From Bradyrhizobium sp. Y36 (lineage in GTDB: Bacteria > Pseudomonadota > Alphaproteobacteria > Rhizobiales > Xanthobacteraceae): a DNA stretch of 64,000 bases. Of this stretch, positions 54,267-63,941 are shown in pieces. The position numbers and the translations under genes are program-made. Within the stretch, counting starts at the first letter, position 1. Each line of letters starts with the position of its first letter. A model generated the notes under the pieces. The model was not told the origin of the DNA, made no database searches, and saw only the letters and a list, made by a program, of their open reading frames with translations. The stretch spans positions 269,501 through 333,500 of the forward strand of contig NZ_NWTI01000001.1 of assembly GCF_002531575.1 (NCBI RefSeq), given 5' to 3'.

Positions 54267-55646
54267 CTACCCCGTCTTCCCGACCCGATACCCCGCCGCC
54301 GGATGCGGCGCATCCAGCCTGGCGCGGCCATCGCCGAACAGCTTCTCCCGCAGCGTGCCCTTCGCATATTCTTTCTTGTAGCGTCCGCGCCTGGTCAGCT
54401 CCGGCACAAGCATGTCCGCGATATCCTCGAAATCGCCGGGCGAGATCGCGAAGGCGACGTTGAGGCCGTCGACGTCGGTCTTCTCGAACCAGTCCTCGAT
54501 CTTGTCGGCGACGCTTTCGGGCGTGCCGACCACGACCGGGCCGGCGCCGCCGATGCCGACATGCTCGATGACGTCGCGCACGGTCCAGACACGGTCGGGG
54601 TCGCCGCGGGTGACGTTGTCGAGCGCGCTGCGGCCGGCGTCGTTCTGGACGTGGCGCACCTGCTGGTCGAGCTCGTAGCCGGAGAAATCGATGCCGGTCC
54701 ATCCCGACATCAGCGCAAGCGCGCCTTCCGGATTGATGTGCGAGCGGTAGTCGGCGTATTTCGCCGCCGCTTCCGCCTCGGTGTTGCCGAGGATGATCGT
54801 CATCATGTTGAACATCAGGATCTCCGCAGGGTTGCGGCCGAGCGCGGCGGCCTCCTGGCGGATCGCGGAGACGCGCGGCGCGATGATCTTGGCCGACGGT
54901 CCCGACATGAACACGCATTCGGCGTGCTTGGCCGCGAACTGCCGGCCGCGCGGCGAGGTGCCGGCCTGGTAGAGCACCGGCGTGCGCTGCGGCGAGGGCT
55001 CGCTGAGATGGATGGTGTTGTTGATGCGGTAGTTCGCGCTCTCGTGGTTGATGCGGTGAACCTTGCTCGGATCGGTGAAGATGCCGCGCTTGCGGTCGCG
55101 CAGCACGGCGTCGTCTTCCCAGCTTGCTTCCCAAAGCTTGTAGACGACCTCCATATATTCGTCGGCGATGTCGTAGCGGTCGTCGTGTCCGGTCTGCTTG
55201 TCCTTGCCGGCGCCGCGCGCGGCGCTGTCGAGATAGCCGGTGACGACGTTCCAGCCGATCCGCCCCTCGGTGAGATGGTCGAGCGTCGACATCCGCCGCG
55301 CGAACGGGTAGGGCGGTTCGAAGGAGAGATTGCTAGTGACGCCGAAGCCGAGATTTTTCGTCACGGCGGCCATCGCCGAGAGCAGCAGCAGCGGCTCGTT
55401 CGACGGGGTCTGTGCCGCGTTGCGCAAAGCCGCGTCGGGGCTGTTGCCATAGACGTCGTAGACCCCGAGCACGTCGGCCAGGAACAGTCCGTCGAAACGG
55501 CCGCGTTCCAAGGTCCTGGCAAGATCGATCCAGTAGGGCAGGCGGTTATATTCGGCCGTGCGGTCGCGCGGATGGGTCCACAGGCCCGGTGATTGGTGCG
55601 CGACGCAATTCATCGCAAAGGCGTTGAGCCTGATCTCTTTGGCCAT
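54267..55646 (-). CDS. LLM-class flavin monooxygenase (NtaA/SnaA/DszA type)
   Basis: A 459-residue FMNH2-dependent monooxygenase. TM-barrel wording EGRIGWNVVTGYLDSAARG near residue 130, the DDRYDIADEYMEV segment, and a YQAGTSPRGRQFAAKHAE ligand strand are typical of NtaA/SoxA/DszA proteins that oxidise sulfur- or nitrogen-containing substrates such as nitrilotriacetate or dibenzothiophene sulfone. No flavin reductase is nearby, so reduced flavin must come from elsewhere. GGGGGA precedes the ATG. Divergent from the M20 peptidase across 275 bp. Confidence 0.93.
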   Translation of the reverse strand: MAKEIRLNAFAMNCVAHQSPGLWTHPRDRTAEYNRLPYWIDLARTLERGRFDGLFLADVLGVYDVYGNSPDAALRNAAQTPSNEPLLLLSAMAAVTKNLGFGVTSNLSFEPPYPFARRMSTLDHLTEGRIGWNVVTGYLDSAARGAGKDKQTGHDDRYDIADEYMEVVYKLWEASWEDDAVLRDRKRGIFTDPSKVHRINHESANYRINNTIHLSEPSPQRTPVLYQAGTSPRGRQFAAKHAECVFMSGPSAKIIAPRVSAIRQEAAALGRNPAEILMFNMMTIILGNTEAEAAAKYADYRSHINPEGALALMSGWTGIDFSGYELDQQVRHVQNDAGRSALDNVTRGDPDRVWTVRDVIEHVGIGGAGPVVVGTPESVADKIEDWFEKTDVDGLNVAFAISPGDFEDIADMLVPELTRRGRYKKEYAKGTLREKLFGDGRARLDAPHPAAGYRVGKTG

Positions 55647-55921
55647 GCTGGTCCCCCGGCGCCCTGTACCGAGCGCTCTTCGAATGATAGACGTGCGCCA
55701 GGACTTGACGCGAAACTTGGCGAAGTTCTTGCATAACGCTAGCGCTTGGCAAGGCCAAAATCAGCGGCGCTGCTGCGCTTGGCAAGCCAATCTCAAGGAT
55801 GCAAGGACGAAATCCCAAGAGAAGTACAAGAGAACTGCAAGAACTATCCAACCCCCGCCACTTTCGAAGGCCAGCCCGTGTCGGGTAAGGTCCTTCCTCT
55901 CAAAGTCTCGAAAAGCAAGTC

Positions 55922-57307
55922 ATGACCAGAGCCGACGCCATCGCCCGCGCCCGTGAGGATTTCAAGTCCGGCGCATTCCTCGCCGAGCTCGACCGCCGCG
56001 TCGCCTACAAGACCGAGAGCCAGAATCCGTCGCGTGGCCCCGAGCTGCGCGCCTATCTGGAACAGGAGATGCAGCCGGCTTTCGCGGCGCTCGACTTCAC
56101 CAGCCGCATCGTCGAATCCCCCAGCGGCAAGGCGCCGTTCCTGTTCGCCGAGCATCACGAGAGCGCCTCCGCGCCGACTGTGCTGGTCTACGGCCATGGC
56201 GATGTCGTCGACGGCATGGAGGGCGAGTGGCGCGACGGCCGCGATCCCTGGCGCACCACGGTTGCGGGCACGCGGCTCTATGGCCGTGGCACCGCCGACA
56301 ACAAGGGCCAGCACAGCATCAACATGGCGGCGCTCCGCGCGGTGCGCGAGGCCCGCGGCGGCAAGCTTGGCTTCAACGCCAAATTCATCGTCGAGATGGG
56401 CGAGGAGATCGGCTCGCCCGATCTCGGCAAGGTTTGCGACCTCCATCGCGACGCGCTCAAGGCCGATCTGTTCATGGCCTCCGACGGGCCGCGCCTGTCC
56501 GCCGACCGTCCGACGCTGTTCCTCGGCTGCCGTGGCGGCATCCGCATCCATCTGGATGTGAACCTGCGCGACGGCGGCCACCATTCCGGCAATTGGGGCG
56601 GCGTGCTGGCCAACCCCGCGACCATTCTGGTCAACGCGATCTCCACGCTGGTCGACGGTCACGGCCGCCTCCAGCTCGACGCCCTGAAGCCGCCGCGGCT
56701 CACCAACCAGATCCGCTCCTATCTCGCCGACGTGCAGGTGGTGCCGAGTGCGGACGAGCCCGCGCTGGCCGAGAACTGGGGTGAAGAGGGATTGTCGGCC
56801 GCCGAACGGCTCTACGCCTGGAACACGCTGGAAGTGCTGGCGATGTCGTCGGGTAATATCGAGAAGCCCGCCAACGCCATTCCCGGCCATGCCAATGCCG
56901 TGCTGCAGCTGCGTTTCGTGGTCGGCACCAGGATTGACGGGCTGATCGAGGCGATCCGGGCCCATCTGGTCGAAAAGGGGTTTCCGATGGTCGAGGTGCG
57001 GGCGGCCCAGAGTTTTGCTGCATCGCGCACCGATTTCGACAGTCCCTGGATCAAATGGGCGGCGGACTCGGTGAAGGAGACCACCGGCAAGCCGCCGGCG
57101 GTGCTGCCCAATTTCGGCGGCTCGCTGCCCAATGACGTCTTTTCCGAGATCCTGGGCCTGCCGACGATCTGGGTCCCGCACTCCTATCCCGGCTGTTCCC
57201 AGCATGCGCCCAATGAGCACATTCTGCTGCCTCTCACGGAAGAAGCCTTGACGGTGATGGCCGGGTTGTTCTGGGATCTCGGCCAGCTGCCCAAACCGCT
57301 GAGTTGA
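55922..57307 (+). CDS. M20-family metallopeptidase/amidohydrolase
   Basis: A 461-residue zinc hydrolase of the ArgE/DapE/CPG2/carnosinase clan. Metal ligands appear in YGHGDVVDG, RGTADNKGQ, EMGEEIGSPD and WVPHSYPG; the catalytic Glu is in EMGEE. It cleaves an amide or peptide bond, for instance in N-acyl amino acids or dipeptides. It is the first of a row of plus-strand genes with an amino-acid ABC transporter (gap 98 bp) and a D-amino-acid transaminase, consistent with use of peptides or N-acyl amino acids. Confidence 0.94.
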   Translation: MTRADAIARAREDFKSGAFLAELDRRVAYKTESQNPSRGPELRAYLEQEMQPAFAALDFTSRIVESPSGKAPFLFAEHHESASAPTVLVYGHGDVVDGMEGEWRDGRDPWRTTVAGTRLYGRGTADNKGQHSINMAALRAVREARGGKLGFNAKFIVEMGEEIGSPDLGKVCDLHRDALKADLFMASDGPRLSADRPTLFLGCRGGIRIHLDVNLRDGGHHSGNWGGVLANPATILVNAISTLVDGHGRLQLDALKPPRLTNQIRSYLADVQVVPSADEPALAENWGEEGLSAAERLYAWNTLEVLAMSSGNIEKPANAIPGHANAVLQLRFVVGTRIDGLIEAIRAHLVEKGFPMVEVRAAQSFAASRTDFDSPWIKWAADSVKETTGKPPAVLPNFGGSLPNDVFSEILGLPTIWVPHSYPGCSQHAPNEHILLPLTEEALTVMAGLFWDLGQLPKPLS

Positions 57308-57405
57308 GCCGTTAACCTGAGGCGTGATCTCGCCGAAAGTCACATTCTAATCCAGGCCGATATGTGCTTGCATCCGGCCGCATCATCCTGAAAGGGGAAG
57401 AAGAA

Positions 57406-58317
57406 GTGAAACATTTCCGTAGCATCGGGCTCGCACTCGCCGCGACCTTCGTCGTCAGCCAAGCCGGGGCCCAGGAGCTGACCGGTACGCTGAAGAACAT
57501 CAAGGACACCGGTGCCATCACGCTGGGCTTCCGCGACTCCTCGATCCCGTTCTCCTATCTCGACGACAACCAGAAGCCCGTCGGGTTCGCGATGGACATC
57601 TGCTACAAGATCGTCGACGCCGTGAAGAAGGAACTCAAGCTCGACAAGCTCGAGGTCAAGCTCAATCCGGTGACCTCGGCGACGCGTATTCCCCTGATGG
57701 CCAACGGCACCATCGACCTCGAATGTGGCTCGACCACCAACAACGCCGAGCGCCAGAAGCAGGTCGCCTTCACCAACACCCACTACCTGACCGCGAGCCG
57801 CTACGTGTTCAAGAAGTCGAGCGGCCTGAAGTCGATCGACGACCTCAAGGGCAAGACCGTGGTCTCCACCGCGGGAACCACCAACATCAAGCAGCTCACC
57901 GAAGCCAACGTCGCGAAGAGCCTCGGCGCCAACATCATCCCCGCCAAGGACCACGCCGAGGCCTTCCTGATGGTCGAGACCGACCGCGCGGTCGCCTTCG
58001 TCATGGACGACATCCTGCTCGCGAGCCTCGTTGCCGGTTCGAAGTCGCCGGATGACTACGTCATCTCCAAGGATGCGTTCTCCAAGCCGGAGCCCTACGG
58101 CATCATGCTGCGCAAGGACGACGCGGCCTTCAAGAAGGTGGTCGATGCCGCGACCGCCGCGCTCTACACCTCCGGCGAAGGCCAGAAGATCTACGACAAG
58201 TGGTTCACGGCCAAGATCCCGCCGAAGGGCCTGAACCTCAACACCCCGATCTCGACCGAGCTGAAGAACGAGTTCGCGAAGCCTTCGGACTCGCCGAACC
58301 CGGACGACTACAAGTAA
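57406..58317 (+). CDS. Amino-acid ABC transporter substrate-binding protein (GltI/AapJ type)
   Basis: A 303-residue periplasmic binding protein of the polar amino-acid type. Signal peptide FRSIGLALAATFVVSQAGAQ, mature part from ELTGTLKNIKDTGAITLGFRDSS. ATRIPLMANGTIDLECGSTTNN is the ligand-loop wording of glutamate/aspartate binders. GTG start at 57406 with GGGGAAG upstream. It starts a four-gene transporter cluster. Confidence 0.94.
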   Translation: MKHFRSIGLALAATFVVSQAGAQELTGTLKNIKDTGAITLGFRDSSIPFSYLDDNQKPVGFAMDICYKIVDAVKKELKLDKLEVKLNPVTSATRIPLMANGTIDLECGSTTNNAERQKQVAFTNTHYLTASRYVFKKSSGLKSIDDLKGKTVVSTAGTTNIKQLTEANVAKSLGANIIPAKDHAEAFLMVETDRAVAFVMDDILLASLVAGSKSPDDYVISKDAFSKPEPYGIMLRKDDAAFKKVVDAATAALYTSGEGQKIYDKWFTAKIPPKGLNLNTPISTELKNEFAKPSDSPNPDDYK

Positions 58318-58348
58318 GATACAACCTCGATCTTTCGATCGGGATCAT

Positions 58349-58383
58349 GTCCGGCCACTCTTGACACAGGGGTGGCCGGACAT
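58349..58383 (+). promoter_or_regulatory. 11-bp stem-loop between binding-protein and permease genes
   Basis: TGTCCGGCCAC and GTGGCCGGACA are separated by 13 bases and followed by TTTGC. A perfect stem at this point is a common mRNA 3'-end stabiliser or partial terminator that keeps the binding protein in excess over the permease. A T-run is short, so it should be leaky. Confidence 0.75.
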
Positions 58384-58432
58384 TTGCATAGGCGCCCAGG
58401 ATATCTGACGGGCGCGTTCGCGCGGGGGACAC

Positions 58433-59164
58433 GTGAACTACAACTGGAACTGGGGAATCTTCTTCCAGCCGAACCCGATGGGAACCGGCACCTATCTCGA
58501 CATGCTTTTGTCGGGCCTGGTGTTGACCCTCAAGACCGGAGCGCTCGCCTGGGTCATCGCGCTGATCACCGGCTCGATTGTCGGCGTCATGCGCACGCTG
58601 CCGTCGAAGGGGGCCAACTGGTTCGGCTTCGCCTACGTTGAATTCTTCCGCAATATGCCGCTGCTGGTGCAGCTTTTCCTGTGGTTCTTCGTGCTGCCGG
58701 AAATTCTGCCGCGGGCGGCGGGCCTGTGGCTGAAGCAATTGCCGAACGCGCCGTTCTGGACCGCTGCGATCGGCATCGGCCTGTTCATGTCGGCGCGCGT
58801 CGCGGTGCAGTTGCAGGCCGGTATCGGCTCGCTGCCGCGCGGACAGAGAATGGCCGCCACCGCGCTGGGTCTGACCACCTTCCAGGGCTATCGCTACGTG
58901 CTGCTGCCGATGGCGTTCCGCATCATCCTGCCGCCGCTGACGTCCGAATTCCTGAACACCATCAAGAACACCGCGGTGGCCATCACCATCGGCCTGCTGG
59001 AGCTGACCGGACAGGCGCGCTCGATGCAGGAGTTCTCGTTCCAGGTGTTCGAGGCCTTCACCGCCGCGACCATCCTCTACCTCCTCGTCAACGCCGTCGT
59101 CGTGACCGCGATGCGCTTCCTCGAACGCTGGGTCGCGATCCCCGGCTACATCACGGGGAAATAG
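58433..59164 (+). CDS. Amino-acid ABC transporter permease 1 (GltJ type)
   Basis: A 243-residue inner-membrane permease of the HisMQ family. It has the conserved EAA loop region and several helices (MLLSGLVLTLKTGALAWVIALI, EFFRNMPLLVQLFLWFFVLPE). It starts with GTG, 115 bp after the binding-protein gene and 3 bp before the second permease. It probably pairs with the next gene as a heterodimeric channel. Confidence 0.93.
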   Translation: MNYNWNWGIFFQPNPMGTGTYLDMLLSGLVLTLKTGALAWVIALITGSIVGVMRTLPSKGANWFGFAYVEFFRNMPLLVQLFLWFFVLPEILPRAAGLWLKQLPNAPFWTAAIGIGLFMSARVAVQLQAGIGSLPRGQRMAATALGLTTFQGYRYVLLPMAFRIILPPLTSEFLNTIKNTAVAITIGLLELTGQARSMQEFSFQVFEAFTAATILYLLVNAVVVTAMRFLERWVAIPGYITGK

Positions 59165-59167
59165 GCC

Positions 59168-59860
59168 ATGTTCGCCAATCTCGATTTCGACGTCATCCGC
59201 CGCGCGCTGCCCTATCTGTTCTACGAGGGCATGACGTTCACCCTGACGCTGACGGCGCTCGCGGCCTTCGGTGGCCTCGTCTTCGGCACGGCGCTCGCGC
59301 TGATGCGGCTGTCCGGCTACAAGACGCTCGGGCGCATCGCCGGCCTCTATGTCGACTTCATGCGCTCGCTGCCGCTGGTGCTGGTGATCTTCTGGTTCTA
59401 CTTTCTGGTGCCCTATATCGGGCAGTGGCTGACCGGCGCCTCGCGCCCGATCAGCGTCGGCGCGTTCGCATCCTCGCTCATCACCTTCATCATGTTCGAG
59501 GCGGCCTACTTCTCCGAGATCATGCGTGCCGGCATCCAGTCGATCTCGCGCGGCCAGCCGGCCGCCGCCAGCGCGCTCGGACTGACCTACGCCCAGACCA
59601 TGCGCTACGTCGTGCTGCCGCAGGCGTTTCGCAACATGCTGCCGGTGCTGATCACGCAGACCATCGTGCTGTTCCAGGACACGTCGCTGGTCTACGTCCT
59701 GTCGATCACGGACTTCCTGGGCGCCGCGAGCAAGGTGGCGCAGCGCGACGGGCGTCTCGTCGAGATGTACCTGTTCGCAGCCGTGGTCTACTTCACCATT
59801 TCCTGTGTCGCGTCCTTCGGCGTCCGCCGCCTGCAGGCGCGCATCGCCATCATTCGCTAG
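59168..59860 (+). CDS. Amino-acid ABC transporter permease 2 (GltK type)
   Basis: A 230-residue HisMQ-type permease. FMRSLPLVLVIFWFYFLVP and ITFIMFEAAYFSEIMRAGIQSI are family segments. It is three bases after the first permease and 12 bp before the ATPase. Confidence 0.94.
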   Translation: MFANLDFDVIRRALPYLFYEGMTFTLTLTALAAFGGLVFGTALALMRLSGYKTLGRIAGLYVDFMRSLPLVLVIFWFYFLVPYIGQWLTGASRPISVGAFASSLITFIMFEAAYFSEIMRAGIQSISRGQPAAASALGLTYAQTMRYVVLPQAFRNMLPVLITQTIVLFQDTSLVYVLSITDFLGAASKVAQRDGRLVEMYLFAAVVYFTISCVASFGVRRLQARIAIIR

Positions 59861-59872
59861 GGCTCCCTGCTC

Positions 59873-60604
59873 ATGATCGAAATCAGCCACGTCAACAAAT
59901 GGTACACGCCCTCCTTCCAGGTGCTGACGGATTGCACCACCAGCGTCACCAAGGGCGAGGTCGTCGTGGTGTGCGGCCCCTCCGGTTCGGGCAAGTCGAC
60001 GCTGATCAAATGCGTCAATGCACTCGAGCCGTTCCAGAGCGGTGACATCCTGGTCGACGGCACCAAGGTCAACGATCCCAAGACCAACCTGCCAAAACTG
60101 CGCTCGCGCGTCGGCATGGTGTTCCAGCACTTCGAGCTGTTTCCGCATTTGAAGATCATCGACAATCTCTGCCTCGCGCAGGAGAAGGTGCTCGACAGGC
60201 CGCGCGACAAGGCGGTGGCGAAAGGAATGCAACTGCTTGAGCGTGTCGGTCTGAAGGAGCAGGCGCAGAAATTCCCCGCGCAGCTCTCCGGCGGCCAGCA
60301 ACAGCGCGTCGCGATCGCCCGTGCGCTCGCCATGGATCCGATCGTCATGCTGTTCGACGAGCCCACCTCGGCGCTCGATCCTGAAATGGTCAGCGAGGTG
60401 CTCGACGTCATGGTCGATCTCGCCCATGAGGGCATGACCATGATGGTGGTCACCCACGAGATGGGCTTCGCCCGCAAGGTCGCCAATCGCGTGATCTTCA
60501 TGGACCGCGGCGAGATCGTCGAGGACGCTCCGAAGGAGGACTTCTTCGGCAAGCCGCGCAGCGACCGCGCGCAGAAGTTCTTGTCGAAGATTCTGTCGCA
60601 TTGA
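59873..60604 (+). CDS. Amino-acid ABC transporter ATP-binding protein (GltL type)
   Basis: A 243-residue ATPase. Walker A GPSGSGKS (about 39-46), signature [15 protein letters not shown], Walker [15 protein letters not shown] and the switch His in VVTHEMG are intact. It energises import for the three genes before it. A palindromic repeat (60612-60722) lies after its stop. Confidence 0.96.
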   Translation: MIEISHVNKWYTPSFQVLTDCTTSVTKGEVVVVCGPSGSGKSTLIKCVNALEPFQSGDILVDGTKVNDPKTNLPKLRSRVGMVFQHFELFPHLKIIDNLCLAQEKVLDRPRDKAVAKGMQLLERVGLKEQAQKFPAQLSGGQQQRVAIARALAMDPIVMLFDEPTSALDPEMVSEVLDVMVDLAHEGMTMMVVTHEMGFARKVANRVIFMDRGEIVEDAPKEDFFGKPRSDRAQKFLSKILSH

Positions 60605-60611
60605 CGTCTCT

Positions 60612-60722
60612 GTCATTCCGGGACGCGCCCCTTGGCGCAGGCCCGGAATCCTTCGAGCGTCCGTCTTCCGAGGTGAGATGGATTCCGGGCTCATTCGCTT
60701 TGCGAATGCCCCGGAATGACGG
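60612..60722. repeat. Dispersed palindromic repeat, GTCATTCCGGG family
   Basis: Fourth copy of the family. It lies between the ATPase gene and the D-amino-acid transaminase on the same strand, so it may separate their expression. Confidence 0.75.
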
Positions 60723-60796
60723 AACGAGGGTTTATCGGGCTCGCCAAATCTCCTATACCGGTGGCCAAATTCCCTTTCCCTGCCTGGAGACCTGCC

Positions 60797-61657
60797 TTGG
60801 ACCCGATCGCCTACGTCAACGGCTCATTCGTCCCGCTCTCGGACGCCAAAATCTCGGTCCTCGATCGCGGCTTCCTGTTCGCCGACGGCATCTACGAGGT
60901 CTCGGCCGTGCTGGACGGCAAGCTGGTTGACAACGCCTCGCATCTGGCACGGCTGGAGCGGTCGGTGGGCGAGATCAAGCTGAAGCTGCCGGAGACGCTC
61001 GAGCGCATCACCGAGCTGCAGAAGGAGCTGATCGCGCGCAACAAGCTCGCGAACGGTCTGGTCTATCTCCAGGTGACGCGCGGCGCCGACAAGGGCCGCG
61101 ACTTCGCCTTCCCCAAGGGTGACGTCAAGTCGAGCCTGGTGATGTTCACGTCGGAAAAGGACATCATCAACGCCGCCTCGGCAAAGACCGGTATCAACGT
61201 GATCACGGTGCCCGACATCCGCTGGGAGCGCCGTGACATCAAGAGCGTGGCGTTGCTGGCGCAGGTGCTGGCGAAGCAGGCGGCGGCCGAAGCCGGCGCG
61301 GGCGAGGCCTGGATGCTGGAAGACGGCTACGTCACAGAGGGCGGTTCGTCCTCGGCGTTCATCCTCACCAAGGACGATGTCATCGTCACCCGCAAGAACT
61401 CCAACGCGATCCTGCCGGGTTGCACCCGCAAGGCAGTGGTGGCGCTCGCCGAAGAGCGCCAGCTTCGTGTCGAGGAGCGCTCGTTCACGGTCGCCGAGGC
61501 GCTGGCCGCAAAGGAGGCTTTCGCGACGTCGGCGTCGCTGTTCGTCCAGCCGGTGATCGCGATCGACGGCAAGAAGGTCGGTGACGGCAAGCCAGGCCCG
61601 ATGGCGACGCGCCTGCGCGAGATCTATGTGGAGTTCGCCAAGGCGACGGCGGTCTGA
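60797..61657 (+). CDS. dat: D-amino-acid transaminase
   Basis: A 286-residue PLP enzyme of fold type IV. The catalytic Lys is in RRDIKSVALLAQ near residue 148, with EDGYVTEGGSSSAF and ILPGCTRKAVVALA as further family motifs. It converts D-alanine plus 2-oxoglutarate to pyruvate plus D-glutamate, feeding or draining the peptidoglycan D-amino-acid pool. TTG 60797 is preferred as start, since GGAGA is eight bases upstream and the length then equals that of known Dat proteins; an ATG 27 codons earlier exists. The link with the M20 hydrolase and importer suggests use of D-amino acids. Confidence 0.9.
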   Translation: MDPIAYVNGSFVPLSDAKISVLDRGFLFADGIYEVSAVLDGKLVDNASHLARLERSVGEIKLKLPETLERITELQKELIARNKLANGLVYLQVTRGADKGRDFAFPKGDVKSSLVMFTSEKDIINAASAKTGINVITVPDIRWERRDIKSVALLAQVLAKQAAAEAGAGEAWMLEDGYVTEGGSSSAFILTKDDVIVTRKNSNAILPGCTRKAVVALAEERQLRVEERSFTVAEALAAKEAFATSASLFVQPVIAIDGKKVGDGKPGPMATRLREIYVEFAKATAV

Positions 61658-61675
61658 GCCACGCGCTCAGCTGCC

Positions 61676-61765
61676 GTAGGGTGGACAAAGGCGCCCCTGC
61701 GCCGTGCCCACGTCTTCGCTCCTGTTAGCCACAGTAGGTGGGCACGCTTCGCTTTGCCCACCCTG
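61676..61765. repeat. Dispersed repeat, GTAGGGTGGACAAAGGCGC / GTGGGCACG family
   Basis: Contains GTAGGGTGG-CAAAGGCGC...GCGCCGTGCCCAC and, downstream, GTGGGCACGCTTCGCTTTGCCCACC. The halves are inverted to each other. It fits another abundant Bradyrhizobium repeat. Confidence 0.7.
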
Positions 61766-61795
61766 CGAGACCTGCGTTTGAGGCCTGCACCACCC

Positions 61796-62260
61796 TCACG
61801 CCACCGACGCCTTGACCTTCACCGGATGCACCGCGCGGAACGCGATCGCAATCCTGTTCCAGGCGTTGATGGCGCCGATCAGCATGGTCAGGTTCACCGT
61901 CTCCGCGTCGGAGAACTGCGCGCGGACCTGCTCGTAGACGTCATCGGGCGCGTGCGTCTGCGCGATCAGCGTCACGGACTCGGTCCAGGCCAGGGCGGCG
62001 CGCTCGCGGTCGGTGTAGAGGGGGGATTCGCGCCAGGCATTGAGAAGATAAAGCCGCTGCTCCGTCTCGCCGCGCTTGCGGGCGTCCTCGGTATGGACCG
62101 CGATGCAGTAGGCGCAACCGTTGATTTGCGATGCACGTGTCTTGACCAGTTCGATCAGGGATTGCTCCAGGCCGCTCGCCTTGATCTGGGTTTCGACCGC
62201 GACCAGGGCTTTGAACGTCTCGGGCGCAGCCTGATAGTAGTTCATGCGAGGCTTCATCAT
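61796..62260 (-). CDS. AhpD-like carboxymuconolactone decarboxylase-family protein
   Basis: A 154-residue all-helical protein. The AhpD core E...CAYCIAVHTEDAR (Cys-x2-Cys with a following His) is complete, so peroxidase/thiol-disulfide activity is likely. AGGAGA lies five bases before the ATG at 62260. It is 28 bp downstream of the exporter gene on the same strand, so co-expression is likely. Export and peroxide defence may respond to one toxic compound. Confidence 0.9.
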   Translation of the reverse strand: MMKPRMNYYQAAPETFKALVAVETQIKASGLEQSLIELVKTRASQINGCAYCIAVHTEDARKRGETEQRLYLLNAWRESPLYTDRERAALAWTESVTLIAQTHAPDDVYEQVRAQFSDAETVNLTMLIGAINAWNRIAIAFRAVHPVKVKASVA

Positions 62261-62288
62261 TATTCTCCTTTTGGTTGAGTTTATCATG

Positions 62289-63905
62289 CTAGTGCGCGCC
62301 ATCTCTGGCAAGATGGCTTGGCTTCTTCAGAAAGAACACGGCGATCAGGGCGATGATCAGCGCCATGCCGAGCAGGTAGAAGGTGTCGCTGAAGGCGAAG
62401 ATGTAAGCCTGCTTCTGCACGATACGGCCAACCGCGACATAGGCGCGATGCGCGGCGTCTGCACGGTCGAGAATGCCATGGCTGACGAAATATTGCGTGA
62501 GCTGTTCCAGTCGCGTGCGGGTGGCCTGCTCGAACACCGAGACCGACTGCATCAGCACGTTGGAGTGATATTGCTCGCGCTTGGTCAGCACGGTTTGCAG
62601 CAGTGCGATGCCGACGGCGCCGCCGAGATTGCGCATCATGTTGAACAGGCCGGAGGCGGAACCCGCATTCTCGGCCTCGATCCCAGCGGTCGCGACCGCC
62701 GACAACGGTGCCATCACCAGCGCCTGGCCGATGGCGCGGACGACGTTGGGCCACAGCAGCTGGTCGGCGGCGTAGTCGCTGGTCATATAGATGTTCATGA
62801 AGTTCGAGGCCGAGAACAGCACGAAGCCGACGCCGATCACGATGCGCGCGTCGAATTTCTGCATCAGCCGCGGCACCAGCGGGATCAGCACGAGCTGCGG
62901 CAGCCCGGTCCAGGCCAGCACCATGCCGATCTGCTCCGCGTTGTAGCCCTGGATGCGTGCCAGATATTGCGGGAGGATGAACACCGAGCCGTACAGTGCG
63001 ACGCCGAGTAGGAAGTTCGCCAGCATGCCGAAGCCGAAATTGCGGCGGGCGAGCAGGCGCAGGTTGAGCAGCGGCTTTTTCACCGTGAGTTCGATGATGA
63101 AGAAGGTGGTCAGCGCCACGACCGCGATCGCCGACAGCTTGACGATGAAGGGCGAGCCGAACCAGTCGTCCTTGTTGCCTTCCTCGAGCACGGTCTGGAG
63201 GGCGGAGAGCCCGATGGCCATGGTGATGATGCCGGCCCAGTCGCCCTCGCGCAGCAGCGCCAGCTTCATCGGCCTCGCCTCGAGCGCGTACCAGAGCATG
63301 CCGACCATGACCGCGCCGGGGACGAGGTTGACGTAGAAGATGTACTCCCAGCCGAAATTCTCGGTGAGATAGCCGCCGATGGTCGGGCCGATCGCGGGAG
63401 CGAACGTCGCGGACAGCGCGAACAACGCAAGACCGACCGGCTGCTTTCCGCGCGGCAGCAGCGTGATGATCAGCGTGAACGCCATCGGGATCAGAACACC
63501 GCCGGTGAATCCCTGCACGGCGCGCAGCACGATCATCTGCGGCAGGTCCTGCGCCAGCGCGCAAGCTGCCGACAGCAGCAGGAACAGGACCGCGTTGGTC
63601 AGAAGATAGATCCGAATCGAGAAGACCTGCGCGAGCCAGCCGGAGAGCGGGATCACCACGATCTCCGCGATCAGATAGGAGGTGGAGATCCAGCCGCCAT
63701 CGTCGATACCGGCGCCGATCGCGCCCTGGATGTCAGCGAGCGAGGCGTTGACGATCTGGATGTTCAGCACCGCCATGAAGGCGCCGAGCGTCGCGCCGAT
63801 CACCGCGATCCAGGTTTTTGCCGACACGGCCGGCGTCGCGGGAGCGGCTGGCGCGGCGATGTTGGCGATGGATGCGGCGTTGACTGTCGGTTGAAGCGTG
63901 CTCAT
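62289..63905 (-). CDS. DHA2-family MFS drug exporter (EmrB/QacA type)
   Basis: A 538-residue efflux protein with 14 predicted helices. Motif-like LNIQIVNASLADIQGAIG (helix 1, motif D1), GWISTSYLIAEIV and RAVQGFTGGVLIPMAF (motif C region) are the EmrB markers. GAGG stands about six bases before the ATG. No EmrA-type membrane-fusion gene is present in the window. The upstream region carries two palindromes. Confidence 0.94.
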   Translation of the reverse strand: MSTLQPTVNAASIANIAAPAAPATPAVSAKTWIAVIGATLGAFMAVLNIQIVNASLADIQGAIGAGIDDGGWISTSYLIAEIVVIPLSGWLAQVFSIRIYLLTNAVLFLLLSAACALAQDLPQMIVLRAVQGFTGGVLIPMAFTLIITLLPRGKQPVGLALFALSATFAPAIGPTIGGYLTENFGWEYIFYVNLVPGAVMVGMLWYALEARPMKLALLREGDWAGIITMAIGLSALQTVLEEGNKDDWFGSPFIVKLSAIAVVALTTFFIIELTVKKPLLNLRLLARRNFGFGMLANFLLGVALYGSVFILPQYLARIQGYNAEQIGMVLAWTGLPQLVLIPLVPRLMQKFDARIVIGVGFVLFSASNFMNIYMTSDYAADQLLWPNVVRAIGQALVMAPLSAVATAGIEAENAGSASGLFNMMRNLGGAVGIALLQTVLTKREQYHSNVLMQSVSVFEQATRTRLEQLTQYFVSHGILDRADAAHRAYVAVGRIVQKQAYIFAFSDTFYLLGMALIIALIAVFFLKKPSHLARDGAH

Positions 63906-63941
63906 GGAAACCTCGTCTCGGATACGGAGACAGGATGCGTT

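Noticed and set aside
57308..57405. Possible sigma-54 promoter before the amino-acid transporter (TGTGC-TTGCAT area)
   Set aside because: The GG and GC pairs are not at the required 10-base spacing.
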